Position numbers and translations under genes: made by a program
Shown: piece by piece, positions 22,400 through 33,900 of the stretch
Numbering within the stretch: position 1 is the stretch's first letter
Layout: each line of letters opens with the position of its first letter
NCBI RefSeq assembly: GCF_034702125.1
Contig: NC_085860.1
Span: 15,300,723-15,364,722 of the forward strand
DNA length: 64,000 nucleotides
From: Engraulis encrasicolus
Taxonomy: Eukaryota; Chordata; Actinopteri; Clupeiformes; Engraulidae
Reading direction: 5' to 3'
The notes under the pieces: model-generated
The model's database searches: none
What the model was told of the DNA's origin: nothing
The model's input: the letters and a program-made list of their open reading frames with translations, nothing else

Positions 22400-22684
22400 C
22401 AGGGCCGGATTAACACACAGGCTAGATATGGCTGGAGCCTAGGGGCCCCCACCTGCCAGGGGGCCCCAGATTGCCCAAAAGTGGAAAAACTGCAGAATTG
22501 TGACAAGATGAAATATTGAAAAAATCATCCATCATGTTGAGTATAATTGCTATACATGTTAACCTGAATTTCTAGCTTGTAATTATGACACTTTCTACGA
22601 ACATTTTTCGCAAAATTTGTCTTCTGGGGGGCCCCACAGCAACCTGTAGCCTAGAGGTCCCAGGCCATCTCAATCCGGCCCTGC
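22400..22684. mobile_element. MITE with CAGGGCCGGATTAA ends
   Basis: The left end reads CAGGGCCGGATTAA and the right end reads ATCCGGCCCTG. The interior is G/C-rich near the ends and noncoding. Family not assigned. Confidence 0.65.
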
Positions 22685-23271
22685 ATGTACCACCTCCCCA
22701 GCTTCATGTGTATTACATGGCATACTCTGTCATGTGATCTGCTCTGCGAAAAAGGGGAAATGTATAGTCCCCTAATGTCCCCTGATCCGGCCTTTTGTGA
22801 TGCTTATGAAATATTAGGGAACTCACAGCGCTAACTCATAGCGGACGCAGTTGCTGCTGGTGCGTGTAGCCTGGCGGACGCAGTACCCTCTGGTGCGTGT
22901 ACCCCCCCCGGCGGACGCAGTTTCTGCTGGTGCCGCGTGTATCCTGGCGGACGCAGGTCCTGTTGGTGCATGTAGGCTGCGTCCTGGTAGTGTGTGTAGC
23001 CTGCATGCTGGCTTCCCATTCGCCACCACCACCATTAACACAGCTCCTGAGGAAGATCAAGCACAGGACACTAAATCCATGTAGGGTTCAAACCAAAGAT
23101 ACAGTATACTATGCCCCATATACTGCAATTACAACCCATGGCTGGCTGAACAGATAGGAGGCAAGGGTGTTGTTTGCGCTCTAGATGTATGGAAAAATGA
23201 GTAGATGCGTGGACCCAAAAAGTATAGTTCAGAGTAGGAGCAGGTTCACACACTAAATAAGACACTAAGGT

Positions 23272-23419
23272 CAAGCACAGGAGTTTTTTTTTTCTCACAG
23301 CAGAGTATAGCAGACGTTTCAGGTTGCTGCCATCATCAGAGCACAGAGAGCACTGATGATGGCAGCAACCTGAAACGTCTGCTCTACTCTGCTCTAAGAA
23401 AAAAAAACTCCTTGTGCTT
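23272..23419. repeat. Near-perfect hairpin, 70-nt arms
   Basis: The arms 23272-23342 and 23350-23419 are complementary over almost their whole length with a loop of about 7 nt. The inner arm contains CAGACGTTTCAGGTTGCTGC and its inverse. Confidence 0.85.
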
Positions 23420-24678
23420 GGCTGAACAGATAGGAGATGGAAATACAGTACTATGGATAAGGTAAATAGAAAAATGGACGTGCTGCAACGAAAAGTCTTC
23501 TTAAAAACACAGATGCTCTAACAGTCTTCGTGGGTGGCACACGAATCAGTCAAAATAATGAAAGCGGAGTGCCACAGTTTCCTCTCTCTTCTGTGATGGA
23601 AATCAGGGATTGACAATGGCACCTGCCAATTGGCCAAATGCTGGTAAAACTTGGCTGTGGCTAGTAATACTTTCTGTGTCACTAGCCAATTTGGCTGGCA
23701 GCTTATTCCTTGGTATGACATACGTATCGTAGTATTCTATTGTTTGACCTTATGTATCAGTTGTTTGTATTTAAGTTCAAGAAACAGCTCTGTAACTCAG
23801 TTTCTATTTGCTTGATATACTTCCATGTAGAAAGCTATACACTCATCTTGCTTTAGCACCTCATCTTCTCTGAGGTTATCATAATACAGAAAAAAACAAT
23901 ATAAAATCTGTGGCTAGTGTAATACCTGTATGGCTAGTGACTCAGGAAAATCACTAGCCACAGTGGGCGGTGTGTGAAAAAGTTAATGCCAAGCCCTGAT
24001 GGAAATACAAAATCATTATGTTGTAGTCAGTGCAATCTCTAATAAGTACATCACATATTTGAATGGATTAACAAACCACTGCAACACATCGCAGACTCCA
24101 TCCCAGTCAGCATTTGTACACAAAAGAAACAGTTCAAAAGTCACCACCAGCCACTTGTATTGAGGTATCAGCTATGGCAGAGGGTAGAAAGCCTTCCCCA
24201 TAGTGCCTCCGTTTCCATGCCAAAGACCTATATCTGTGGCCTGATGGGAGCAGCATGAAATATGGGTTAACGGAGTGGGTGGGTGCATGGGTGGGGTGTC
24301 ATGTGCAATTAATTTTGCTCTGTTTTAGTAGCTTTACTGTTGAGGTCTGATAGATTGGTAAGGTTAGGGTCATTCCAGCTGGAATCATTAAATGGTCAAA
24401 TCAATCGTGTCATTCATGGGAAATTGTAAATCAGTTTTTTTTCCATCTTTGGACCTTTGAATCTCAACATCCACCTGACTCTATATTGTTGGACATCACA
24501 GGATATGGACAGGATTCGGACCTTTACAAAGAACCTTGATGATCAATCATTTACATTTCAGATATCAAGGAAATTCATAGAACAACCTTCTACAAACTCC
24601 AAATCAAGTGAAGAAGGCAGCTTAATACTGTAGCTTGAGTCTTAGTCTTGGGAATTGGGATAGAAGTCTTTACGGCAC

Positions 24679-24680
<2 letters not shown>

Positions 24681-24742
<62 letters not shown>
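24681..24742. repeat. (GT)n microsatellite
   Basis: A perfect TG run of about 62 bp. Confidence 0.97.
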
Positions 24743-24746
<4 letters not shown>

Positions 24747-24973
24747 ATTATTGTCAATGTCTTATCTACTGTATATGTTTAGTTGCACTTTGGAGCAGTG
24801 TGCGGACATTCTTCTTATTTCTACAATACTTTGGCCTTTTGTCATGCACCTGCGTCTTGGATGTGCGCACCACTAACCTACTGACTGACCTACTTTGGAG
24901 ACAGCCAAAGACAATTTCAATCTTCAATCTGTATCAACCCTTTTACATAGATTTTTGCCAATAAATTACACTG

Positions 24974-25229
24974 ATTGGGAAACTCCCATTGTCATTGTGA
25001 CACAGCACTCCACAGCACACAAGTGTTCACTGCACACTGCACTGCCCCCTATGGCGCCCCAAGGTAGCAGTGCGGCGGGACAGTACCATGCTTAGGGTAC
25101 CTCAGTCATGGAGGAGGATGGGGGAGAGCACTGGTTAATTACTCCCCCAACCAACCTGGCGGGTCGGGAGTCGAACCGGCAACCTTTGGGTTACAAGTCT
25201 GACGCCCCAAACGCTTACCCATGACTGCT
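24974..25229 (-). mobile_element. tRNA-derived SINE (family A), copy 2
   Basis: Same layout as the copy at 21766-22094. It lacks part of the central body and has a clean B box (GGTTCGACTCC) on the minus strand. Confidence 0.83.
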
Positions 25230-25756
25230 CATAAAGTACAGTGACTTTGACTTTGGAAGGTACCTACAGCGATATCCCCACTGTGTGGACACACTAAGAG
25301 GCCCACCATCACTATCAGTAGACAGCAACATCCTGTCAATGCCACTGTAGCCTACTCTGTGTTTTGTCTGCTGTGCAGTCATGCACTGGTCTGGAACAGC
25401 CTGTGGGGCAGCCACGGCTCAATGGTTCCCAAACTTTTCCCCCTGCGCACACCCTTGTACATTTCAATGTGGTTTGCGCACCCCCTAAGCGAATATTTTG
25501 GTATGCTGATGGCCACGCAAATATGATTCACTGCACAGTTGTTTTGGTGAATCATCTTTTCCAATAGTCTAGGAGTTAAACTACACTTCAGATAGATCCT
25601 TCCAGCATACAATTCACCATACAATTAAAAAGTACTTCATGTTCATTAATGCTGGATAAAAACTCACATATCGGCCACTGCTCTATTTAGCTCGCGCACC
25701 CCCTTATGGCAGGCCGCACACCCCCAGGGGTGCACGCACCACAGTTTGGGAAACCC

Positions 25757-25985
25757 TGGGTTAGAGCACTGGCCTTTGGATCAGATGGTCGCAGAATCAA
25801 ATACCACCCTTACTTGCACCTTCATCCATGACTGAAATGTCCTTGAGCAAGGCACCTAACTCCACATTGCTGCAGCGACTGATCACCAACTTACCCTAGG
25901 CTGCACCTAAAGAACTGTAAGTTGATTTGGATTAAAAAGCGTAAAAAAACGTAAGTGTAATGTAACTGTAATGTAATGTACTGTA
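25757..25985 (+). mobile_element. tRNA-derived SINE, relative of the 2-kb copy
   Basis: It has a tRNA-like head with a degenerate B box, the central block 'tccttgagcaaggcacctaa', a 'ttggattaaaaagcg' tail and a (TGTAA)n-like end. Confidence 0.65.
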
Positions 25986-26056
25986 CTGTACAGACCCAAA
26001 GTTACAACTCTGCCACACGACAGGTTGGGGGAGTAGAGAATTTGAAATGTTGAAGA

Positions 26057-26370
26057 TAGGGATGCAAATCATCGATTAATCATTAGTTGTTAGTTAATTG
26101 ACCTTATTGATCGACTTGTGATTAATTGCTAAACAGCCCTTTTTAACCAAAATCTCAATGTTTCCTAAAAAAAACCTATTAAATCAAATGTTATATTAAA
26201 AGTGACATGAAAACGCTATATTTAAAATAATTTCTATTTATATTCTTTCTATTTAAAGATTATTGAAATGCTCCCACTCTCATACCTCTCTTCACACACA
26301 CACACTCTTCATATTTTAATTTCATCTGGGTCTCTCGCCAGGAGTAATCGATAAATTGTTGACATTCCTA
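26057..26370. mobile_element. hAT-like MITE, TSD 7 of 8 bases
   Basis: The left end is TAGGGATGCAAATCATCGAT; the right end is a degraded inverse. The flanks GTTGAAGA and GTTGAACA differ at one base. Confidence 0.7.
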
Positions 26371-26404
26371 GTTGAACATGATTTGCCTGACTAGACTAAA
26401 TTCT

Positions 26405-26550
26405 TTTTTTGGTCTTTTATGACTTTAATATATGACAGGACAGTGAGAGAGTGACAGGAAATGAATGGGGGAGGAGAGAGATGTGGGGAAGGATCGGCAA
26501 AGGACCCGGGCCGGAATCTAACCTAGGTCGTCGGCATAGCGCTGGCCAGC
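26405..26550 (-). mobile_element. tRNA-derived SINE (family B), second copy
   Basis: It matches 15304-15465 in the blocks 'ggacagtgagagagtgacag' and 'ggcaaaggacccgggccgg'. The B box is mutated. Confidence 0.7.
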
Positions 26551-28703
26551 CCATTTCACCTGGGTCTCTCGGCAGTCAAGTTAGCGATTAATTGCGATTC
26601 ACTAGAGAGAGAGAGAGAGAGAGAGGGGGAGAAGAAATAGTTTACTGACTGGCGTATATGCAAGTGTGTGAGATGAATATGCTATAGCCTATATAGTGTT
26701 GTGTCATTAATGTGGGTATGTAAGACAGCTACCCATGAGGCATTGAGGGGGAGCTTTACTGCATAACAGCCTCTGGGAGTACCCAGTGTTGCCAGATTGG
26801 GTGGTTTCCCACCCAATTGGACTACTTAAATGATGGCTGCTGGTAAAAATGGACTTTGGAGAAGAAAAAAAAACGTTTGGCCATAGAAATCAATACAATT
26901 GGGTGGGAATTTAGTCCTTCCAGGCAGGTTTTGAGCAATTTTTGGGCTGAAGAGTACCATGGGACCCCTGAAGAAGGACACTGATGCCAAAACATGTTGG
27001 CTTTTTAATTTGTTCAAATATTAACTAGCTCACTTGAATTAAAAAGCTTGTAGAGTGCCTTGGAAAGAGGCACAGAGTGCCTAGGATGTCCTTCATATTT
27101 TGTTTCTCAGCACAGTATGTTAACCAAAGAGCACCTTCGCACTACCTGAATGTAACTGCGGTCATTCTGAGAGCAGCTCACCACGCAGGGCTTGAACCCA
27201 CAACCTACAAACGTTCATCTGCTGAACTCTGCTAGTTGGCATCCATTCAACTCTCTCACTCCCATCCGGGTCATGGCCCCAGAACCAAGGTCATTCTGCG
27301 TAGTTTGCCACTCAGGGCTCGAACCCACAACCTTCCAGTTCTGGCTCCAGTTTGGCATGGGAGGCACAGAACGACACTACTGATCTAAAGGCTGAAGATG
27401 CAGACCAATAACGCAGCCCTACCGTATACCGCATGAGGCTTCAGGAGGGAGATTTTACTAACATTCTACAGCCAAAATCGCTGAAGCCGTCTGACTTATA
27501 GGCCTATCCTTTCCTATGGAGTACCTTGGGAACTTGTGCATAGACACCACACAGCCCGATATGATGTCATGTTGCTGCATGATCACAAACATTCTTTTAG
27601 TGAAGGGGACCAGGACAGATGCCCCACCACCCGGAATAGGGCCTTTGGCAGTACCATATTAAGCCAATGCTGCTCCCAGGGCATTATTCCTCACAGGTGC
27701 CCTCTTCATGAACAATATTTGTAAAGATTCGGTCTTGTGAGACCCCCTCACTGGTCAAAAATGGTTGGTGCCCCCCAAAAATGGTGGGTATTATGCCACT
27801 GGCCCTTATGATCCGGCCATGGTCTTTGGAGTGGGACAAGTCACGCCCTCTACTTCCTGGTTCATGCTGAGTCAAAAAATTATTACTGGGCTTGAAATGA
27901 GTGGTTTTTCGACACCCATCCAAACTTTGAACCTCCACCTATGCACCACAAATCCACCAGGACTCGCCTTGTTCACTTCCATTCAATTTTTTGCAACTTA
28001 CTGCCCCATGAACCAGGAAGTAGGGGGCATGACTTAGGTGCCCCATACCAAACTGGGGCGCTGACCACTCAGTGTTGGGCAAGCTACTTGTAAAATGTAG
28101 TGAGCTAAGCTATCAGCTACTCAACCATAAAATAAGCTTCACTACACTAAAGCTACCACCATCAGAAATGTAGTGAGCTAAGCTTCAAAAATGTGGAAAT
28201 GTAGTTCACTACACCAGAAGCTACATTTTCCCGACATATTGTCAGCTTGATTTAAAATAACAGATAGGCCTACCTTCATTAAACAAAACTTTATTGATCT
28301 CATTATACTTAATTAATATTTATTATACATTCAGTGTGTTTTAAATATCATTATAGGACACAGGCCTAGGGCGACCCCAAGTCCAAGGGGGGACATGGAT
28401 ATGTTTTTGAGGGACAGTGTGGGGCACTCCCTTCAAGCAACAAAATGTAGCTTTTGTGGAAGCTACGTTGCTACTTGAGACAAAAGATAGCTTAACTACA
28501 GGGAAGTTACTCGATACATAAAGTAGTGACGCTACGACCAAGCTACTGGGGAATGTAGTTAAACTAAGTAGCTTGTAGCTTGTAGCGAAGCTACTGCCCA
28601 TCACTGTGACCACTCCACCACTTCACACACTCTAGGTCAGTGTACTTCATACAATGCCCTTCTCCCATCTAGTGTTGCACTTCATGCTTCACACATCACT
28701 ATG

Positions 28704-28999
28704 GGCAGTCATGGGAAAGCGGTTAGGGCGTCAGACTTGTATCCTAAATGTTGCCGGTTCGAGTCCCGACCTGCCAGGTTGGTGGGGGAAATTAACCAGT
28801 GCTCTCCCCATCCTCCTCCATGAGTGAGGTACCCTGAGCATGGTACCGTCACGCCACACTGCTCCCTTGGGACGCCATTGGGGGCTGCCCCCTTGCACGG
28901 GTGAGGCATAAATGCAATTTCATTGTGTGCAGTGAACACTTGTGTGTTGTGGAGTGCTTTGTCACAATGGGGGTTTCCCTGGTGGGATTTCACTTTCAT
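28704..28999 (+). mobile_element. tRNA-derived SINE (family A), copy 3
   Basis: The only plus-strand copy in the window. It starts GGCAGTCATGGGAAAGCGG and has an intact B box GGTTCGAGTCC at 28756-28766. It is the best preserved RNA polymerase III-type head of the three. Confidence 0.85.
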
Positions 29000-29518
29000 C
29001 ACTAGGGTCCCTCTCTCACCAGTGGTGTGGGTTGCTGAGGTTAGGCCTACCATTATCGGATGGCAGCTGTATTTGGCCAGATCTCCCCCATGTAATGAAG
29101 AGGACGGATAACAAAGGACATAATACAACCAATAAAAAGAACACATCATCCAGTGTCATAGGCTAGCCTACTACTTACCTAGCCTACCCCCCCCCCCCAA
29201 AAAAAAGCTTAATAAGTCAGTAAATGTAGGAGATAGATAACCTTAGGCTAATCATTTCGCACCCAGTTGTATGCATAGCCTACAGCAATGCAAAGTTCAA
29301 GTTGATTTTTGAGGTGAATGAACATTGTCATTTACATTATCCTAGCAATGTTAATAAACTCCAAAAAAGCATTGAGCTTCCTAGTGAAAAACATGGGAAA
29401 TCACCTCAACCTCAACAAAACGACGACTTCAGAAGGTTGTGTGTCAAACGCTCTGTCCCACATGTGTCACTTCAGCTCCGGCAAATTCAGGGCAGCTTCA
29501 CAAAGGGCCCTTCCTTCT

Positions 29519-29682
29519 TATAAAGCGTCGACTCCCCCTTCAGTCGATCTCAGTTGTCGGTGAGGCCGGCGGGGCGGATCCCACAGAAAATTGAAAGAGA
29601 AAATAAAGCAACACGACAAAGCCAAGGCAATTTAGACTCCAATCGATTATTCTACTCCCCTGTGGACAGTCTGACCAACAAG
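29519..29682 (+). promoter_or_regulatory. CAPRIN1: CAPRIN1 TATA box and untranslated exon 1 (candidate)
   Basis: TATAAAG lies at 29519-29525. About 25-30 bp downstream the sequence turns G/C-rich, and a good 5' splice site (AAG|GTAGTT) follows at 29682/29683. The first coding exon begins exactly at its ATG behind a 3' splice site, so an untranslated exon upstream is required. This is the best candidate I see, at about 1.07 kb distance. It was not proven by transcript evidence. Confidence 0.5.
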
Positions 29683-30753
29683 GTAGTTATGAGTACAAAC
29701 TTGGTCACTCATACATGTGCTGTTTGTCGTTAGTAGTTTGGAATTCAAGAACCAGCATTGACAAAACCTTAGCGGCTAGCATGGAAGGTTAGCACAAGGC
29801 TGCGAGAGGGCTAACATCGGCTTCGATGAGCGCATTGCGTTTTATGTTAAATCGTAGGGTATGTCGCTTAAATAACGACAGAAACCGAAACGGCGAGGTG
29901 CGCACTCTCGTTGGGCATTAGAAGATGGTTTCTAATGACCCGTCCGTGTATTACAATCCTTCAAATTAAAGTTAGCCGGTAAAGTAAAACCACTCGTTAG
30001 TAGCTACATGATGCTAGTTAGCACAGCATGTCATGGCCAGCTACCATTTGGTGAAAACTGAGGTAGCATCCTGGGAAAGGCTGGTTTAGCATGTAGACAA
30101 GTTTTTGGATGTACTATTTTGGCTCTTGTTATCGGTAGTTTAGCATAAAATTATATGCTAGTATAGCACTTCCAAATTTTCGGAAGTAAATTTTCTCTGA
30201 AATTGATGTGCCATGGGCTACTGTCGTTGTAGTCGTCGATGCTTAACGCGAAAGCTACCAAACCTGGTGAAGTAACCCATTGCCAGACCTCTCAGAATTT
30301 ATATTTTCTTGATCAGGAACCCTAAAATACTCTGGATTCGGTGTTGAAACATCCGTAGCGGTACCAATCGTGAAAAACACTAATAAGGCCGTGTAAGCGA
30401 CGACTTTGTATAGCTTCGGGCGGCCTCTGAAAAGCCCAGCATCCCGGTGATTGCGCATTTGGGCACAGTCGCTTTGTGTAGCATGTTATGATGCAGACAA
30501 AATGGGGAGAAGGCCTTCCGCTAGCTTAACTTGAACACACCAAGTCGTCTTATATTGGAATTTTTCTGGTTGACCGTAGCATTACATTTACTGAGGTCTC
30601 ACTTGTTTGGCCTAACTTGACGTTTGGCTGGGGTGTCGCGAGACGGTTCAATAGCCCTTGTCGTCATAAGCACGGGTGATCCTTGGGTCTGTAGTACATC
30701 TCCAAGTGTTTGTGGGGACCATCACTGATGGCTGTTTGTTGATTTGTCCACAG
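29683..30753 (+). other. CAPRIN1: CAPRIN1 intron 1 (provisional)
   Basis: Mostly unique sequence with few repeats. The acceptor TTTGTCCACAG ends at 30753. A 67-codon minus-strand frame at 30255-30458 is discussed separately. Confidence 0.5.
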
Positions 30754-30930
30754 ATGCCCTCAGCGACAAATGACAACAGGACTGTCAAGTCCGCTAGTCC
30801 GGACGTGGGATCCGTTCCCGGTTCAGCGGTCCAACTCGCCATCAGTCAGATGTCTGGAGGCCACACAGAAGCCATGAAGCAGGTCTTGGGCATTATTGAG
30901 AAGAAAGTCCGCAACATGGAAAAGAAGAAG
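30754..30930 (+). CDS. CAPRIN1: CAPRIN1 coding exon 1 (aa 1-59)
   Basis: The ATG is the first codon after the acceptor. The Ser/Gly-rich leader is shorter and less Ala/Pro-rich than the human one. It ends in the conserved EAMKQVLGIIEKKVRN helix start. Donor GTACAG, phase 0. Confidence 0.93.
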
Positions 30931-33900
30931 GTACAGCTATTTTCAAATCTTGCCATAAAATGTTAATGCAAAACGCTATCTGATGATGTTGAACTAGATT
31001 GGTACAAGTTGTCTGTTCTTGTGAGGCTTTGTATTTTTTCCTATTGCACTAGTGGTCCATCGCAATGTATTGTTTACTTTTGCGAGTGTCATGTGAACTT
31101 GTGGGGAGATGAGAACTCTTGTATGGCAGCGAATTAAACCATGCAGGCTATGTGTTATGCTCTTCTGTGTTGTAAAGACCGAAGCTTGGTTGATCCCATT
31201 TACATTTGCTCCTCTAGTGGTTATGATAATCACAGGCGATTTGTCCTGAAGTTCGAGTCTAGCCTTGGCCAGCAAGGGAATCTTATCGATTGTGTTGCTT
31301 GAAGATGCGGTTATTTGTCTGATGCAGCTTGCTCAGATTGGGTGCTTGCATAAAGGCAACTCCTAAATGATGCCTGAATTGCGAATAGCGTCAGCTCTCA
31401 GACTCTTTTAGGGTTAGGGTTAGGTTTAGGGTTAGGGTTAGGGTTAAGGTTAGGGTTAGGTTTAGGGTTAGGGTTAAGGTTAGGGTTAGAAACAAAAAAC
31501 TAACATCAACAAGATAACTGGCTCCGTAATATGGCGGTGGTACCGTTAGTCTGGCTAGTGGGAGCGAGATGAAATGGGAGTGTAATGAGATGGGAGCGTG
31601 AATCTGGGAATCGACTCAACTGAAGACTCATCAACTAGCAATCTAGCTACGCTGCTAACTGTTGTTAGCCAAATCTTCGACCCAGACAATGTTCTTGGTA
31701 TGTCAAATGTGAAAATGTGAAACGCGATCTTGATGTGATCAAGTTAGGAATGTACGGCCGACCGTAGCGTTGATGGTGATTTGGTTCGGAACTAATCGCT
31801 TTCAACAAGAAACTAACTGCCGCACATGGGGAAAAACTAACATGGCGGCTCGTGCCCCAAAAACGTCTCAGACATATGTCAGAATCGAAGCATATTCTCT
31901 GAACGCAGATTTATTGGGCTAAGTTAAGCGGTCAAGACTGTTATTGACTGGGTTTGCGTAAGTGAACGCTTCCGGGAAGATTTGCATACAGATACATCGT
32001 TGCGCACAATGCTGTGATGACTGAGTAGTTGTAGTTTGGGACTAAATGCCAGTGCTGTATTCCGGCAGGTGACTGTCCTCATGCGTCACCAAATCAGACT
32101 GCTAAGCATAATTGGACTGGGTGCTTCCTTGGCATAGGCCAATAGTTTCAATGTTACATCACCGACTTGCAATGTGGTACTAAAACCACAGCTTGTTGAG
32201 GTTGATACGCCTTTACTGTGCCATGGAACCAACCGCAGCTTTGAATATGGGTCATCCTCATATCTTGCCTGACCAAATCTCTGCAGGCTGTCTGTGCACC
32301 AAGCACGCTGGAAAAAGAATGTCAAGGGATGATGTGTGTTCTGATCTGATCTAATCTATAGCAGTTACTATTATAACTGCTTTTAACTGTGCTTGTTTAT
32401 TCGGTCAGCTGCGATGGCCAGTTTTGTTCCGGTAATAATGGATCATGCCATGACATTTGATACTGTGTGCAGCTCAGCGGCAATTAATGTTTCTCTGCCT
32501 TGAGCAAAGCAGGAGTTTGCAAAATGCTCATAATGGCCCTTTTGTGCGTTTGAACACAAGTGCACTTTATCACAGGTTGGTCTTCCAGACGACAGGCATT
32601 TGGTCCCAGATTTACCCTCCTCTAGCGCTGTTGATGAGATTATCTTGAAACACATTGCGCTTAGCCAGGGGCTTGTCGGTCCAAAGTCGCGTGCCCCCTG
32701 AATATGAGCGCTGGGTTGGTTCATTTGAGTTATGTAAATTGGACGCTTCAATTAACTTTGCAGCATAATCATCTAGTTAATGCAAGTTGCCAACACGAGT
32801 GAAAATGTGTTTTGTGATGTACTGAGTTGACCACCCCGTTTGGTTGCATTGAACTGTAATGTTGTTGTCAGTGTTTGAAGGCTGATCTGAGTGCGTTGCG
32901 GTGGTGCCTTTCTCCTTTCAGGGCAAGCTTGATGACTACCAGGCCAGGCACGACAAAGGGGAGCGTCTCAACCAGGACCAGCTGGTGAGTGAAAAAACCT
33001 TTTGTTTCCACGGCGGCGGCGGCAGCAGCAACAGCCGCGTCCTCAGCTCTGCTCAGCCACACTGATCTGAAAACACTGCTGCCTGCACGCTATTGGTCGT
33101 GCTGACACATGACAACTGAGCAATGAAGCAAGAGGTTGTTTGTGACACTTTTCTCCCTGATTACATTTGTAATGGTGTGGGTACTATGACTTGTAACAAC
33201 ATTTTAGTTTTACGTGACAGATGGCAACATGTATGTGGGAGTGACCTGAAAAAGACAACTCATTTGGGGATGGGCTGAAGGAATTTAGTCTCTTGCCATG
33301 CTAGGCACAAGATCTCTTTACAGTTCATTACTTCCACAATTATTTGTAATCAGGGCTCTAAATTAACTTTTTAAATCACCAGCCAAAATGGTTGGTAGGT
33401 ATTAATCTTACTAGCCAAGCACACACTCACTAATGGGTCAAAGTGGCTAGTAAGTTGTTTTTTCATACCTGCCAAACTGAAATTTCACCAGCATCTGGCT
33501 GGTTGGCTGGTGTTAATAGTAGTAGTAGTAGTAGTGTCTATTGTCTCCCATGGGGGAAATTTCTTCTAGTAAATGGCGCATTGGACATGAGGACAGTCAA
33601 TACATACCCTATATATCCCTCCCCAACCCACCCCCTTCAACATTTACCCTGAGACACACCATAATTTAGAGCCCTGTTTGTAATTGTTCCATCATAATTC
33701 CTGTTTTTTTCCCATTCTTCCTTTACAGCAAGCCCTTTCGAAGTACCAAGAGGTGACCAACAACCTGGAGTTTGCCCGGGAGCTGCTGAAAAACTTCCTG
33801 GCCCTGGGGCAAGACGTAAGTACATTTTAAAAGGAGGTTGGAAGCTTATGAGGGCCTACCAATCCTATTTCAAGCGTGTACAGAAAGACCTGTAAAGAAG

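Larger units (their letters stand above)
22095..29500. other. Intergenic region, part 2
   Basis: No gene is recognised. It holds a CAGGGCCGGATTAA-ended MITE (22400-22684), GCGGACGCAG tandem units near 22840-22990, a perfect-looking hairpin (23272-23419), a MITE with 'actagccaa' motifs (about 23600-24000), a (GT)n run, hAT-like elements near 25420-25760 and 26057-26370, SINEs, and a foldback near 28070-28610 rich in TAGCTT motifs. Confidence 0.55.

Noticed and set aside
23272..23419. MicroRNA precursor
   Set aside because: The arms are longer and more perfectly paired than a usual pre-miRNA and resemble repeat ends; kept only as a hairpin finding.
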